A stretch of DNA of 64,000 nt from Streptomyces qinzhouensis (GCF_007856155.1 NZ_CP042266.1:868001-932000), one strand, 5' to 3'; numbered from the stretch's first letter, positions 36,306 to 44,980 are shown. Numbers and translations are program-made. Notes: a model not told the origin generated them from the sequence alone.

Positions 36306-37883
36306 TCACCATTTGCCCTTGCGGAACAGCTCCCAGAGCTGCATCACGGTCTGCGGGTCGAGGGCCCGCTCGGCGCCGCCGATCTCCTCCGTGGTGGCCA
36401 CGTACAGCTTGCCCTGCCACAGCGGCAGCAGCCGGACGTCCTTGGCGAGGATCTCCTGGGCCTCGTGGAACTGACGGGTGACCGCGCCCCGGTCGACCTC
36501 CCGCCGTGACTGCGGCAGCAGCGTGTCGGTGATCCGCGGGTTCCGGTACGGGGTGTTCAGGGCGTTCTGATCGCCGACGAAGGGGGCGATGAAGTTGTCC
36601 GGGTCGGGGAAGTCGGGGAACCAGCCGCGTCCGAAGACCGGGTACTGTCCGGCGGCGTACCCCTTCTGGAACTCGGACCACGGCTTGCCCCGTACGGTCG
36701 CCTGGAACAGCCCCGAGGTGTCCAGCTGCTTCTTGATCTCGGCGAACTCGGCCTCCGTCGACGAACCGTAGCGGTCGGTGGTGTACCAGAGCTCCAGCGG
36801 CACGGGCTCGTCGATCCCCGCGTCCTTGAGGATCTTGCGCGCCTTCTCCCGGTCCGGCTCGCCGTAGATGTCGAAGAACTTGCCGGTGTGTCCGGCGATC
36901 CCCTTGGGGACCATCGAGTAGAGCGGTTCGGCGGTGCCGCGGTAGGCCGTACGGACCAGTCTGCCCCGGTCGATGAGCTGGGCTATCGCCCGGCGCACGG
37001 CGAGCTTTCCGGCCACCGGGTCGTCGGCGTTGAAGACCAGGTAGCGGATGTCCGCGCCGACCGACTCCACCAGCCGGAGGCCCTTGTGCCGGGGCAGCCC
37101 CTCCTGGAACTTGCCGACCTCCGCCGCGGTCAGTCCGCGGTAGGTCACGTCGATCTTCCGGTCCTCCAGCGCCTTGACCATCGCGCCGGAGTCCTTGAAG
37201 TACCGGATGGTCACGGAATCGTTCCTGCGCTGGGCGAACCCCTTGTAGGAGCCGTTCCTGCCCAGTTCGGCCCGGTCTCCCTCGGCGTACTTCTTGAGGA
37301 CGTACGGCCCCGATCCCGTGAGCTTTCCGTCGGTGCGGAGCTTGTCGGCGGGGTACTGGCCGGGCGGTACCAGGGAGAGGGCGGGCGTGGCCAGGATGAA
37401 CGGGAAGGTGGCGTCCGAGGCCTTGAGCCGGAAGGTGACGGTCCGGCTTCCGTCCACGGTCACGGCGGCCAGGGAGCCCAGCAGCGCCTGCGGCCCGGTC
37501 TTCGCGTTGATCCGACGAATCCGGTCGACCGTGTGTTTGACGGCCTCGGCGTCCAGCTTCTCCCCGTTGGAGAACGTCAGGTCCTTGCGGAGTCGGCAGG
37601 TGTAGATCTTATTGGCCGAATCGCTGAACTTGCAGGTCGCGGCGTCGGGCTGGGGGGACGTGCTCCCGGTCGGAAAGCTCAGCAGCGTCTGGAAGACATT
37701 CCGGTACAGCTCCCAGGAGCCGTCGTAGGCGGCGGCGGGGTCGAGCGTCGACGGTTCGCTGACCGTTCCGACGGTGACCTTCCCCTTTCCGTCCGCCTCG
37801 GCGTCGGAGAACACGCCGCATCCCGCGAGCAGGGAGATGGACGCCAGGGCCCCGGCGCCTCGCAGAGAGTTCCGGTAGAACAC
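36306..37883 (-). CDS. ABC transporter substrate-binding lipoprotein, family 5
   Basis: 525 aa with a lipoprotein signal (ISLLAGC, Cys near residue 22). The SBP_bac_5 fold begins with VTVGTVSEPSTLDPAAAYDG and keeps the family block LTFSNGEKLDAEAVKHTVDRI, typical of oligopeptide- and nickel-binding proteins. No permease or ATPase genes lie beside it, so it is an orphan receptor that must share a transporter or act in sensing. Ligand unknown. Confidence 0.92.
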   Translation of the reverse strand: MFYRNSLRGAGALASISLLAGCGVFSDAEADGKGKVTVGTVSEPSTLDPAAAYDGSWELYRNVFQTLLSFPTGSTSPQPDAATCKFSDSANKIYTCRLRKDLTFSNGEKLDAEAVKHTVDRIRRINAKTGPQALLGSLAAVTVDGSRTVTFRLKASDATFPFILATPALSLVPPGQYPADKLRTDGKLTGSGPYVLKKYAEGDRAELGRNGSYKGFAQRRNDSVTIRYFKDSGAMVKALEDRKIDVTYRGLTAAEVGKFQEGLPRHKGLRLVESVGADIRYLVFNADDPVAGKLAVRRAIAQLIDRGRLVRTAYRGTAEPLYSMVPKGIAGHTGKFFDIYGEPDREKARKILKDAGIDEPVPLELWYTTDRYGSSTEAEFAEIKKQLDTSGLFQATVRGKPWSEFQKGYAAGQYPVFGRGWFPDFPDPDNFIAPFVGDQNALNTPYRNPRITDTLLPQSRREVDRGAVTRQFHEAQEILAKDVRLLPLWQGKLYVATTEEIGGAERALDPQTVMQLWELFRKGKW

Positions 37884-38001
37884 GTGCGCACGCTCCTCTT
37901 TCGGCCGGGATCCGGCAGACCCTACCGCAGTGCCCCACCGGGTCGGACTCGGAGCCCCGGCAGGGCACTTGATCGGTCGGCGCCGCTCGGCGCGAGCTAC
38001 C

Positions 38002-38778
38002 TCAATGCACTCCGGCTGTGAGGAACATACCCCCGTCGACCACGAGCGTCTGCCCCGTGATCCAGTCCGATTGCGCAGAAGTCAGAAAAGCCGCCGCACC
38101 GCCGATGTCCTCGGGTACCCCGAGCCTGCCGAGCGGATAGGCCGCGGCCGCCTCGGCCTCACGGCCCTCGTACAGCGCCCGGGCGAACTGCGTCCTGACG
38201 ACGGCCGGGGCGATGGCGTTGACCCGGACCCCGGGGGCGAATTCATGGGCGAGCTGGACGGTCAGATTGACCATGGCCGCCTTGCTCATCCCGTACGCGC
38301 CGACGAACGGCGACGGGGCGAGCCCGGCGACGGAGGCGATGTTGACGATCGCCCCGCCGTGCTCGCGCTGCCAGGCGTGCCAGGTCTGCTGCGCGAAGCC
38401 GAGCGCGGAGATCACATTGGTCTCGTAGATCTTGCGCACGGCCCCGAGGTCGAGGTCGGCGAGCGGTCCGTAGACCGGGTTGGTGCCCGCGTTGTTGACC
38501 AGGAAGTCGACCCGGCCGAAGACCTCCATCGTGCGGGCCACGGCCGCGGCCCGGTGCTCCTCGTCATGGGCCTTGCCCGCGACGGCGATCACCCGGTCCG
38601 GGCCGAGCCGGGCCACGGCCTCCCGCAGCGCTTCCTCGCCCCGGCCGGTGATGCAGACCCGGTCGCCGCGCGCCACCAGCGCCTCGGCGACCGCGTATCC
38701 GATGCCCCGGCTGGCGCCGGTGACCAGGGCGACCCGTCCGCTGTCGGCCGCCGGCTCCTTCGTCGTCCCACTCTCCAC
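38002..38778 (-). CDS. SDR family oxidoreductase
   Basis: 258 aa classical SDR. Cofactor loop VTGASRGIGYAVAEAL, NNAG motif (FLVNNAGTNP), catalytic Ser block IASVAGLAPSPF and YGMSK catalytic Tyr/Lys. The end, WITGQTLVVDGGMFL, is FabG-like. It lies directly downstream of the fabG-like gene on the same strand but is separated from it by a 160-bp MITE-like element, so an original operon may have been interrupted. Confidence 0.9.
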   Translation of the reverse strand: MESGTTKEPAADSGRVALVTGASRGIGYAVAEALVARGDRVCITGRGEEALREAVARLGPDRVIAVAGKAHDEEHRAAAVARTMEVFGRVDFLVNNAGTNPVYGPLADLDLGAVRKIYETNVISALGFAQQTWHAWQREHGGAIVNIASVAGLAPSPFVGAYGMSKAAMVNLTVQLAHEFAPGVRVNAIAPAVVRTQFARALYEGREAEAAAAYPLGRLGVPEDIGGAAAFLTSAQSDWITGQTLVVDGGMFLTAGVH

Positions 38779-38793
38779 GGCACGCCCCCCTTA

Positions 38794-38953
38794 GGGCCTC
38801 TCTTTCGGATCTTGCTGGGCTCGCGCGCCCTGGCACCGCGCCTCACTGCGTTGTCGTCAGTCGTCGACGCTCCGCGTGGACTCCATCCTCCGCCTTGCGA
38901 TTCACGGCACCAGACCCCGCTCACTGATCCAGCCCGATCCAAAAGAAAGACCC
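38794..38953. mobile_element. MITE-like element with imperfect terminal inverted repeats
   Basis: Left end GGGCCTCTCTTTCGGATC (38794-38811) and the complement of the right end, GGGTCTTTCTTTTGGATC (38953-38936), match at 15 of 18 positions; GCTGG continues the match two bases further in. It is flanked by TTAG/CTAG-like bases, as with IS5-type YTAR targets. There is no coding capacity. Its last base forms part of the fabG-like gene's TAG stop. Confidence 0.75.
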
Positions 38954-39714
38954 TAGTCGAGCGGTCCGCCGGCCACGTACAACACCTGACCGGAGACGAA
39001 TCCCGCGTCTTCGGCGGCGAAGAAGGCGATGGCCCCGGCAACGTCCTCGGGGTGGCCGACGCGCTGGACCGGGATCTGGCCGGCGGCGGCCGCCTGGAAG
39101 TCCTCGAAGTCCATCCCGACCCGGGCGGCGGTCTGCGCGGTCATCTCCGTGGCGATGAAGCCGGGGGCCACGGCGTTCGCGGTGATGCCGAACTTGCCGA
39201 GTTCCTTGGCGAGGGTTTTGGTGAATCCCTGGAGCCCCGCCTTCACGGCGGAGTAGTTGGCCTGGCCCCGGTTGCCGAGGGCCGAGGAGGAGGAGAGCGA
39301 GACGATCCGCCCGAAACCGGCGTCGACCATATGCTTCTGGCACGCCCGCGCCATCAGGAAAGCGCCCTTGAGGTGGACGTTCACCACCGTGTCCCAGTCG
39401 GACTCGGTCATTTTGAACAGCAGGTTGTCCCGCAGGACGCCCGCGTTGTTGACCAGGATGGTCGGCGGGCCGAGTTCGGCGGCGATCCGTTCCACCGCGG
39501 CCTCGACCCGGGCGGCGTCGGAGACGTCGCAGCCGACGGCGAGCGCCCGGCCGCCCGCCGCCGTGACCTTCTCGACGGTCTCCCCGCACGCCGCTTCGTC
39601 GAGATCCAGTACGGCGACGGCGCGGCCGTCGGCCGCCAGCCTGACCGCGGTGGCCGCGCCGATGCCGCGCGCGGCTCCGGTCACGACGGCTACCCGCTGC
39701 TCGGTGGTGGACAT
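38953..39714 (-). CDS. FabG-like 3-oxoacyl-ACP/CoA reductase
   Basis: 253 aa. Cofactor loop VTGAARGIGAATAVRL, NNAGVLRDNLLFKM (strongly FabG), catalytic SLSSSSALGNRGQANYSAVKAGL with Ser, Tyr and Lys, and a C-terminal SGQVLYVAGGPLD. This subgroup usually reduces 3-oxoacyl thioesters, and the nearby 39800-39813 palindrome is of a type found before fatty-acid genes. The stop codon TAG is created at the border of the MITE-like element; the protein end looks normal, so the insertion hardly altered it. Confidence 0.9.
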   Translation of the reverse strand: MSTTEQRVAVVTGAARGIGAATAVRLAADGRAVAVLDLDEAACGETVEKVTAAGGRALAVGCDVSDAARVEAAVERIAAELGPPTILVNNAGVLRDNLLFKMTESDWDTVVNVHLKGAFLMARACQKHMVDAGFGRIVSLSSSSALGNRGQANYSAVKAGLQGFTKTLAKELGKFGITANAVAPGFIATEMTAQTAARVGMDFEDFQAAAAGQIPVQRVGHPEDVAGAIAFFAAEDAGFVSGQVLYVAGGPLD

Positions 39715-39799
39715 GCTGCTTCTCCTCGCCCTGGGTGGGGGCTCGCCCGGGGTGCCCCGGACGGGTTCAGTCCCGTGTCCGCGGCGTACGACGCCCGAG

Positions 39800-39813
39800 T
39801 GAGCGACCGCTTA
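39800..39813. promoter_or_regulatory. 14-bp palindrome upstream of the fabG-like gene
   Basis: TGAGCGACCGCTTA fits TNAGCG-2-CGCTNA, a two-fold symmetric pattern. It lies 86 bp before the fabG-like start and is a likely TetR-family operator; the regulator gene is not in this window. Confidence 0.5.
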
Positions 39814-39936
39814 GTACCATTCCGCAGACGTGACGCTAGAAGCAGCGGCACCCGGTGTCAACGGCCCCACCGGACGCACGGGCCGGGCCCGTCCGCCGTC
39901 CGGCCGATCGGCCGGGCTCCAGGGGGGCCCGCGGGC

Positions 39937-40320
39937 TCACCGCACCAGCAGCCGCTGGAGGCGCGCCAGTTCGGCCTCGGGGTCGGCGGTCAGCCCCGTA
40001 TGCACCGGTCCCGGCTGGACCACCGTGGAGCGGGGCGCCACCAGCCAGCGGAAACGACGGCCCGCGTCGTCCCCGGCGGCCTGCCCGGCGCCGTCGCCGC
40101 CGCCGCAGACCCCTTCGACGGCGTGCAGGGCCGCACGTACCCCCGTCGTATCGGCGTCCGGGGCGAGGGCCTTCAGCTTCACCTCGTCCAGATGGGTGAG
40201 CGCGCCGACGAAGGACCGGGCCCGGCAGTACAGCACGACGCCCGCGTTGAAGCACTCCCCGCGCTCGACCCGCGGGACCACCCGCAGCAGCGCGTACTCG
40301 AAGACGACCCGCTCGCTCAT
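39937..40320 (-). CDS. DUF3037 protein
   Basis: 127 aa from ATG 40320, overlapping the HipA-like kinase gene by 4 bp. The DUF3037 signature FEYALLRVVPRVERGECFNAGVVLYCRARSF is at the N-terminus. DUF3037 genes are regularly coupled to HipA-like kinase genes, which points to a joint function, but none is established. The C-terminal part holds FRWLVAPRSTVVQPGPVHTG, conserved in the family. Confidence 0.88.
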   Translation of the reverse strand: MSERVVFEYALLRVVPRVERGECFNAGVVLYCRARSFVGALTHLDEVKLKALAPDADTTGVRAALHAVEGVCGGGDGAGQAAGDDAGRRFRWLVAPRSTVVQPGPVHTGLTADPEAELARLQRLLVR

Positions 40321-41165
40321 GCGCCCGCGCCTTCCGTGCCGGTGCCCGCCCCGGTGACCGGGAGCCGTGCGGCCAGCCAGCCGGGCGCCTGTGAGGGCCG
40401 GGGTTTCGAGGGTTCGTTCAAGGTGATCCGTTCGTGGATGCCGGCCGCGCGCGACAGCAGGGCGGCCACATAGGCGCGGCGCACCTCGTCCGTGCTGTCG
40501 AAGCCGGGCTCGTCGACCAGCCATTCGTCCGGCACCTCGGCCGTGACCTCGGTCAGCAGTTCCTCGGTGACGAGGGGGGCGAGTTCGGCGGCGGCCGCCG
40601 CGACGTCCGGCCGGAAGGGCGCGAGGGCGTGGTCGGACGCGTCGTACGGCTTGGCGGCGGACGCGGCGGCGCCCGGCCAGTTGTGGTGCCAGATCATGGT
40701 CGCGCCGTGGTCGATGAGCCACAGGTCACCGTGCCACACCAGCATGTTCGGGTTGCGCCAGGAGCGGTCGACGTTGTTGATCAGCGCGTCGAACCAGACG
40801 ACCCGCCCGGCCTCGGCCGGGCCGACCTCGTAGGCGAGCGGGTCGAACCCGATGGACCCCGGCAGATAGTCCATGCCGAGATTGAGCCCGCCGCTGGCCT
40901 TGAGCAGCTCCTGCACCTCCTGGTCCGGCTCCCCGAGCCCGATGACCGGGTCGAGTTGCACGGTGACCAGCTCGGGGATCCGCAGTCCGAGCCGGCGCGC
41001 GAGCTGCCCGCAGACCACCTCGGCGACCAGCGTCTTACGGCCCTGCCCGGCGCCGGTGAACTTGACGACATACGTCCCGAGATCGTCGGCCTCGACGATC
41101 CCGGGGAGCGAGCCGCCCTCACGCAGGGGTGTGACATAGCGGGTCGCTGTGACTTCGGTCAGCAT
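40317..41165 (-). CDS. HipA-like kinase domain protein
   Basis: 282 aa. It has a kinase-like core: TYVVKFTGAGQGRKTLVAEVVCGQLARRLG (Lys strand and helix), WFDALINNVDRSWRNPNMLVW (catalytic loop with D and N) and LWLIDHGATMIWH (metal-binding D). It lacks the HipA N-terminal subdomain and is not paired with a HipB antitoxin gene but with DUF3037. A protein or small-molecule kinase role is inferred from the fold. Its start lies 545 bp from, and divergent to, the nucleoside cluster. Confidence 0.85.
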   Translation of the reverse strand: MLTEVTATRYVTPLREGGSLPGIVEADDLGTYVVKFTGAGQGRKTLVAEVVCGQLARRLGLRIPELVTVQLDPVIGLGEPDQEVQELLKASGGLNLGMDYLPGSIGFDPLAYEVGPAEAGRVVWFDALINNVDRSWRNPNMLVWHGDLWLIDHGATMIWHHNWPGAAASAAKPYDASDHALAPFRPDVAAAAAELAPLVTEELLTEVTAEVPDEWLVDEPGFDSTDEVRRAYVAALLSRAAGIHERITLNEPSKPRPSQAPGWLAARLPVTGAGTGTEGAGA

Positions 41166-41709
41166 TTCCCCAGGCTATACGGCACGGCCCGGCGCGAATC
41201 CGCGGAGCGGGTCGCACCGCCCGGAGAGTGGTCTCGGCCGCATCGATGTCACCGATGAGCACCACCCTTTGGTCCGGTTTCGTCAGTAATTCACCATGAT
41301 GGAATAGTTTGCGGCCATAGGGGAGAACGTGATCGGGGCATGCGGCTCCGAGCCGGCCCGGGAACCGGATACCGGATACCGGATACCGGCGCCGGGACAT
41401 TCCGCAGACGATTCGGTTCAGTTGACCTGCTCATGGATTTTACGATTCTCTTTCCGCGGCCCTCAATTACCGTTCATCCGCTGATACTTATGTCGGCCGA
41501 TCGGGCTATTCACTCGCCGGTCTCAATGTCGCGCCGATCCCTTGCCCCATGCACCGCCGCCTGTCAGCGTGGTACTCGAAAGAGGCTTCAGGTAGAGATC
41601 GCACGATCTCACCCGGGCAACATCGCACCTGCGTGTATACGGATCGCCCGCGGTGCTCACCCTCTGTTCCAGGCATGCCACCCCTCCTTGAAAATGCGGG
41701 AGTCAGTCG
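41166..41709. other. Regulatory region upstream of the nucleoside cluster
   Basis: About 540 bp, clearly lower in G+C than its surroundings after 41280, with no gene recognised. It contains a heptamer repeat (41364-41389). TTGACC (41422-41427) and TACGAT (41441-41446) resemble promoter hexamers but are too closely spaced to trust. GGGAG at 41697-41701 is the ribosome-binding site of the first cluster gene. Confidence 0.5.
41364..41389. repeat. Heptanucleotide tandem repeat ACCGGAT
   Basis: Three full copies of ACCGGAT plus ACCGG, about 320 bp before the first gene of the peptidyl-nucleoside cluster. Direct heptamer arrays can serve as SARP-type binding sites, but those have an 11-bp period, which is not met here. 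Confidence 0.75.
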
Positions 41710-43065
41710 ATGCCGTCCATTACTGCCATGAACTCCGCGGCCCCTGCCACGCGATCAGGACTCTTAACCGTCGCACTCGTCGGGGCGGAATTCGGATGGG
41801 GAAGCTCGGGCAAACTGAGCGCGGTACTCTCCGCGCTGCACGACCGGCCGACACCTCCCCTGCGGTTTATCGGAATGGCGTCGGGACTGGGCCGGCCCCT
41901 CCTCGCCGAGCACACGGTGGACGGCTGGTACGACCTGCCGGACGATCCCGGCCGGATGACCCTCGCGGTCGACGAGCTCGTACGGTCACAGGGGGTACGG
42001 GCCGCCGTAGTCGTCCTGGACGGCGCGGCAGCGACGGCGCTGCTGTCCTCCGGCGTGCCCACCGTCTTCATCGACAGCCTGCCCTTCCTCTGGTCCGAGG
42101 GCGACCGGGCCGCCCTGCCGCTGGACGCGACGGTGTACTGCGCCCAGAAATCCGTCGAGCTGCCGCCCGAGTGCCGGACCGTCCTGGCCGACGCCCGGGG
42201 GCTGCGCTGGGTCGAGGCCGTCATCGCCCGGCCCCGCGCCGCCGAGCCGGAGCACGGCTCCCGGCGGGACGCGGGCCGGCCGTACCGCAGGGCGCTGGTC
42301 AGCCTGGGCGGACTGCGGGCACCGGGTCTCGATCCGGAGCACTACCCGCGCCTGGTCGTCCCGGCCGTCCTCGAGGCGCTCGCCGCCTACGGGATCGAAG
42401 AGGCGCACATCGCCGGCAACCTGCCCGGCGACCTGGCGGGCCGTCTCATCGACTCGTCCGCCGCCCCGCCGCGGACGACCGCCGGACCGCTCGGACACGG
42501 CGCGTTCCTGGACCGGCTGGGCGCCTGCGACGTTCTGCTCACCTCACCCGGTCTGACCACCCTGCTCGAAGCGGGCGGACTGAGCGTCCCCACCGTCTGC
42601 CTGCCACCGCAGAACCTCAGCCAGATCTTCAACGGCCGCTATCACAGCCGGGCGCTCGGGGCCGAGCTGCGGGTGCCCTGGCCCCAGGACGTGCTCGTCG
42701 AGGACGAGGCGCTGGCGCTGCGTTCGGAGGGCGAGAACCACGCTCTCGAACGGATCTACGGCGCGATCGGGGCCGCCGCGCGGGGCGACGACCGGCAGCA
42801 CATCGGCCACGCCCTGCGCGACGGCGTCCTGGACGCGCTGCACCGGTCCACCGGCGTCGGCCGGTGGGACACGCTCACCACGACGGTGGGCACCGGGGGC
42901 GCGGCCCAGGTGGCCGACGCACTGCTCGAAGTCCTGGGCGCGACCGTCCATTCTCCCGACCCGTCCGCCCCGCCCGCCCCGCCCGAGCCGCGCGAGCCGC
43001 GCGTTGCCGTCGGCGCGGAAGCCACTCGGCGCCGTTCCCCCCGCGCCTTCCCACCCGCCCCGTGA
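41710..43065 (+). CDS. blsD: Cytosylglucuronate synthase-like glycosyltransferase (BlsD/MilC type)
   Basis: 451 aa from ATG 41710. It is a GT-B-like protein: N-terminal VALVGAEFGWGSSGKLSAVLSAL glycine loop and a C-terminal donor-site region CDVLLTSPGLTTLLEAGGLSVPTVCLPPQ (about 275-300). The match is to my memory of the cytosylglucuronic acid synthases of blasticidin S and mildiomycin, which couple free cytosine to UDP-glucuronate. It is the first gene of the cluster; codon 19 is TTA (41764-41766), which puts the run under bldA control. The last ~35 residues are Pro/Arg-rich. The stop overlaps the next gene (GTGA). Confidence 0.8.
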   Translation: MPSITAMNSAAPATRSGLLTVALVGAEFGWGSSGKLSAVLSALHDRPTPPLRFIGMASGLGRPLLAEHTVDGWYDLPDDPGRMTLAVDELVRSQGVRAAVVVLDGAAATALLSSGVPTVFIDSLPFLWSEGDRAALPLDATVYCAQKSVELPPECRTVLADARGLRWVEAVIARPRAAEPEHGSRRDAGRPYRRALVSLGGLRAPGLDPEHYPRLVVPAVLEALAAYGIEEAHIAGNLPGDLAGRLIDSSAAPPRTTAGPLGHGAFLDRLGACDVLLTSPGLTTLLEAGGLSVPTVCLPPQNLSQIFNGRYHSRALGAELRVPWPQDVLVEDEALALRSEGENHALERIYGAIGAAARGDDRQHIGHALRDGVLDALHRSTGVGRWDTLTTTVGTGGAAQVADALLEVLGATVHSPDPSAPPAPPEPREPRVAVGAEATRRRSPRAFPPAP

Positions 43066-44078
43066 GTCGCCTGGAAGGTCTCCATCCCGTGCGTACACGC
43101 GATCGCTACCTCTTCATCAGAATTCTGGAAGCCTGCAACGCCGACTGCTTCATGTGCGAGTTCGCCCTCTCTCGCGACACGTTCCGCTTCTCCCTGGAGG
43201 ACTTCGACGACTTGGTGCCCAAGGCCAGGGACGCCGGGGTGGGCTATATCCGGTTCACCGGAGGCGAACCGCTGATGCACCCCGACGTGGTGGAGCTGGT
43301 GCGCGCGGGCACGGCCGCCGGGATGAAGATGTCCCTCATCACCAACGGCTCACTGCTGCCCCGGATGGCCGCTCCCCTGGCCGCGGCCGGTCTGGCCCAG
43401 GTGATCGTCAGCCTGGACGGCGCCTCGGGCGCCACCCACGATGTCTACCGGCGATCTCCCGGCATGTTCGACAGCGGGCTGCGGGGCCTGCGGGAGGCCG
43501 CCGCGCTCGGTGTCCTGCCGAGGGTCAACACCGTGGTGGGGCCGCACAACTACACCGAGATGCCACGGCTCCAGGAGGTCCTGACGGAGGCCGGGGTACA
43601 ACAGTGGGAACTGTCCGCGCTCAAGCTCGACCGCACGATCACCTACCCCGACGCCGACCACGTCCGCGACGTCTGCGATCCGATCTACAACGCCGACCCG
43701 GCCGCCCTGCTGGTCCCGATGGGCAAACGCTTCTACGGAGACACCCCGCAGGAACAGGAGCGCTACTTCACCCGGTCCGTCACGCCGCGCGCCGCCGAAC
43801 CGCTGTGCCACGTCGCCGACGACGTCATCTACGTGGACGGCAAGTACGGGCGGATGTACGCGTGCAGCTGTATCCCCCACCGGGAGAGCGACGACGGGCC
43901 CGGCGGCGCGCCCCTGCGGGAGCAGGGGGTGATCCGGCTCGACACCCCGGTGTTCCGGGCGCACGCCGACTACTTCCGCGAGCGCGGCCCCGAGGTGTGC
44001 AACGGCTGCTCCACCACCGCCGCCGGATACAGCGACGACGTGGCCCGGCTCGGGACGGTGGGAGCATGGCACTACTGA
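43062..44078 (+). CDS. blsE: Radical SAM cytosylglucuronate decarboxylase-like enzyme (BlsE type)
   Basis: 338 aa from GTG 43062, coupled to the previous stop; GTG 43089 with GGAAGG upstream is an alternative. The radical SAM CxxxCxxC cysteines are C25, C29 and C32 (CNADCFMC), followed by the GGE motif FTGGEPLMHPD. Further Cys near the C-terminus (YACSCIPH and VCNGCS) could bind an auxiliary cluster. BlsE decarboxylates cytosylglucuronate at C5' in blasticidin S biosynthesis; the neighbouring synthase gene makes the same reaction likely here. The last 13 bp overlap the next gene. Confidence 0.83.
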   Translation: MSRLEGLHPVRTRDRYLFIRILEACNADCFMCEFALSRDTFRFSLEDFDDLVPKARDAGVGYIRFTGGEPLMHPDVVELVRAGTAAGMKMSLITNGSLLPRMAAPLAAAGLAQVIVSLDGASGATHDVYRRSPGMFDSGLRGLREAAALGVLPRVNTVVGPHNYTEMPRLQEVLTEAGVQQWELSALKLDRTITYPDADHVRDVCDPIYNADPAALLVPMGKRFYGDTPQEQERYFTRSVTPRAAEPLCHVADDVIYVDGKYGRMYACSCIPHRESDDGPGGAPLREQGVIRLDTPVFRAHADYFRERGPEVCNGCSTTAAGYSDDVARLGTVGAWHY

Positions 44079-44980
44079 ACCGGGCCGGGGCGCCTCCGGC
44101 CGGCGGTGCGGCGCCCGGCCCGCGGGTGCTGCTGAGCGCCCGCGAGGACCAGCTGGACTCGACCCTCGCCCTCGGCCGGGTGGCCGCCCACCTCGGCGAC
44201 CTCCGCCGGGCCGGCCGGTCCGAGCCCGAACCGCCCCCGGTCGCGGCCCTGGTCTGCGACGACGTGGCTGCCACCGAGCGGCTCCTGACCCTGGGTGTGC
44301 CCGTGGTGCACCTGCGATCGGGGCCCGCCGGTGAAGCGCCGCCGGAGTCCGCGCTCGTACGGGTGCACCGGCCGGGGTGGCTGCCGCTGCCCGGGCCCCC
44401 GGCCCGGGGCGCACGGCCCACCGGAGTCCTCGCGCCCCGGCGCACCGGCAGAAGCCCGACCCGCTCGGGCACCCTGGTGCTGCTGTCCCTGTGGCACGTC
44501 CCCGAAGCCGAAGCGGGGGCCTTCGCCTCCGGGGCGCTGCGGGAACTGGCCGCCGCCGCGCTGCGGCGGACCGGGAGCTGCACCGTGGTCGCCGACACCG
44601 GGCTCGCACGCGTACGGTCCGCCCTGGCGGAGCATCCGGGCGTCCGGGTGCTCCGGGCCGCCGAGGCCGACCCGGACGCGCTCCATGCCGACGCCGCCGT
44701 GTTCCTCGCCTCGCCGGTCCTCGGGGCGCTCGCCCTCGCGCAGACGCGACGGGCACCGCTGGTACTGCTGCCACCGCTGGGGTCCGTCCAGCGGGCCCTC
44801 GCCGGAGAGGTCGGCGAGGTCCTGCCGTTGCCCACGGCCGACGATCCCGACGATCCGGGCCTGTGGTCACCCGCGGCCGCGGCCGGTCCGTGGCACCTGC
44901 TCGACCCGGCGGCGGACGACCTGCGCGGTGCGCAGCGGGTCGCCCGTACCCTCCGACAGCTCGCCCTCGCGCCCCTGTGA
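44066..44980 (+). CDS. GT-like protein of unknown function (slot of blsF)
   Basis: 304 aa from ATG 44066, overlapping the decarboxylase gene by 13 bp. I see no complete enzyme motif. The C-terminal region (AAVFLASPVLGALALAQTRRAPLVLLPPLGSVQRAL) resembles the donor-site region of the first cluster gene (VLLTSPGLTTLLEAGGLSVPTVCLPPQNLSQIF), and the N-terminus has a comparable start. It may therefore be a shortened GT-B relative that lost catalysis and helps the synthase, or an independent cytosine- or nucleotide-binding factor. Very high Ala/Leu/Arg content. Confidence 0.72.
   Translation: MALLNRAGAPPAGGAAPGPRVLLSAREDQLDSTLALGRVAAHLGDLRRAGRSEPEPPPVAALVCDDVAATERLLTLGVPVVHLRSGPAGEAPPESALVRVHRPGWLPLPGPPARGARPTGVLAPRRTGRSPTRSGTLVLLSLWHVPEAEAGAFASGALRELAAAALRRTGSCTVVADTGLARVRSALAEHPGVRVLRAAEADPDALHADAAVFLASPVLGALALAQTRRAPLVLLPPLGSVQRALAGEVGEVLPLPTADDPDDPGLWSPAAAAGPWHLLDPAADDLRGAQRVARTLRQLALAPL

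Noticed and set aside
41422..41446. Sigma-70-type promoter TTGACC / TACGAT before the nucleoside cluster
   Set aside because: The spacing is only 13 bp, too short for a confident call.
41340..43061. Apparent 570-residue N-terminal extension of the radical SAM protein
   Set aside because: It covers the whole synthase gene out of frame and the noncoding upstream region; the real protein begins just before CNADCFMC.
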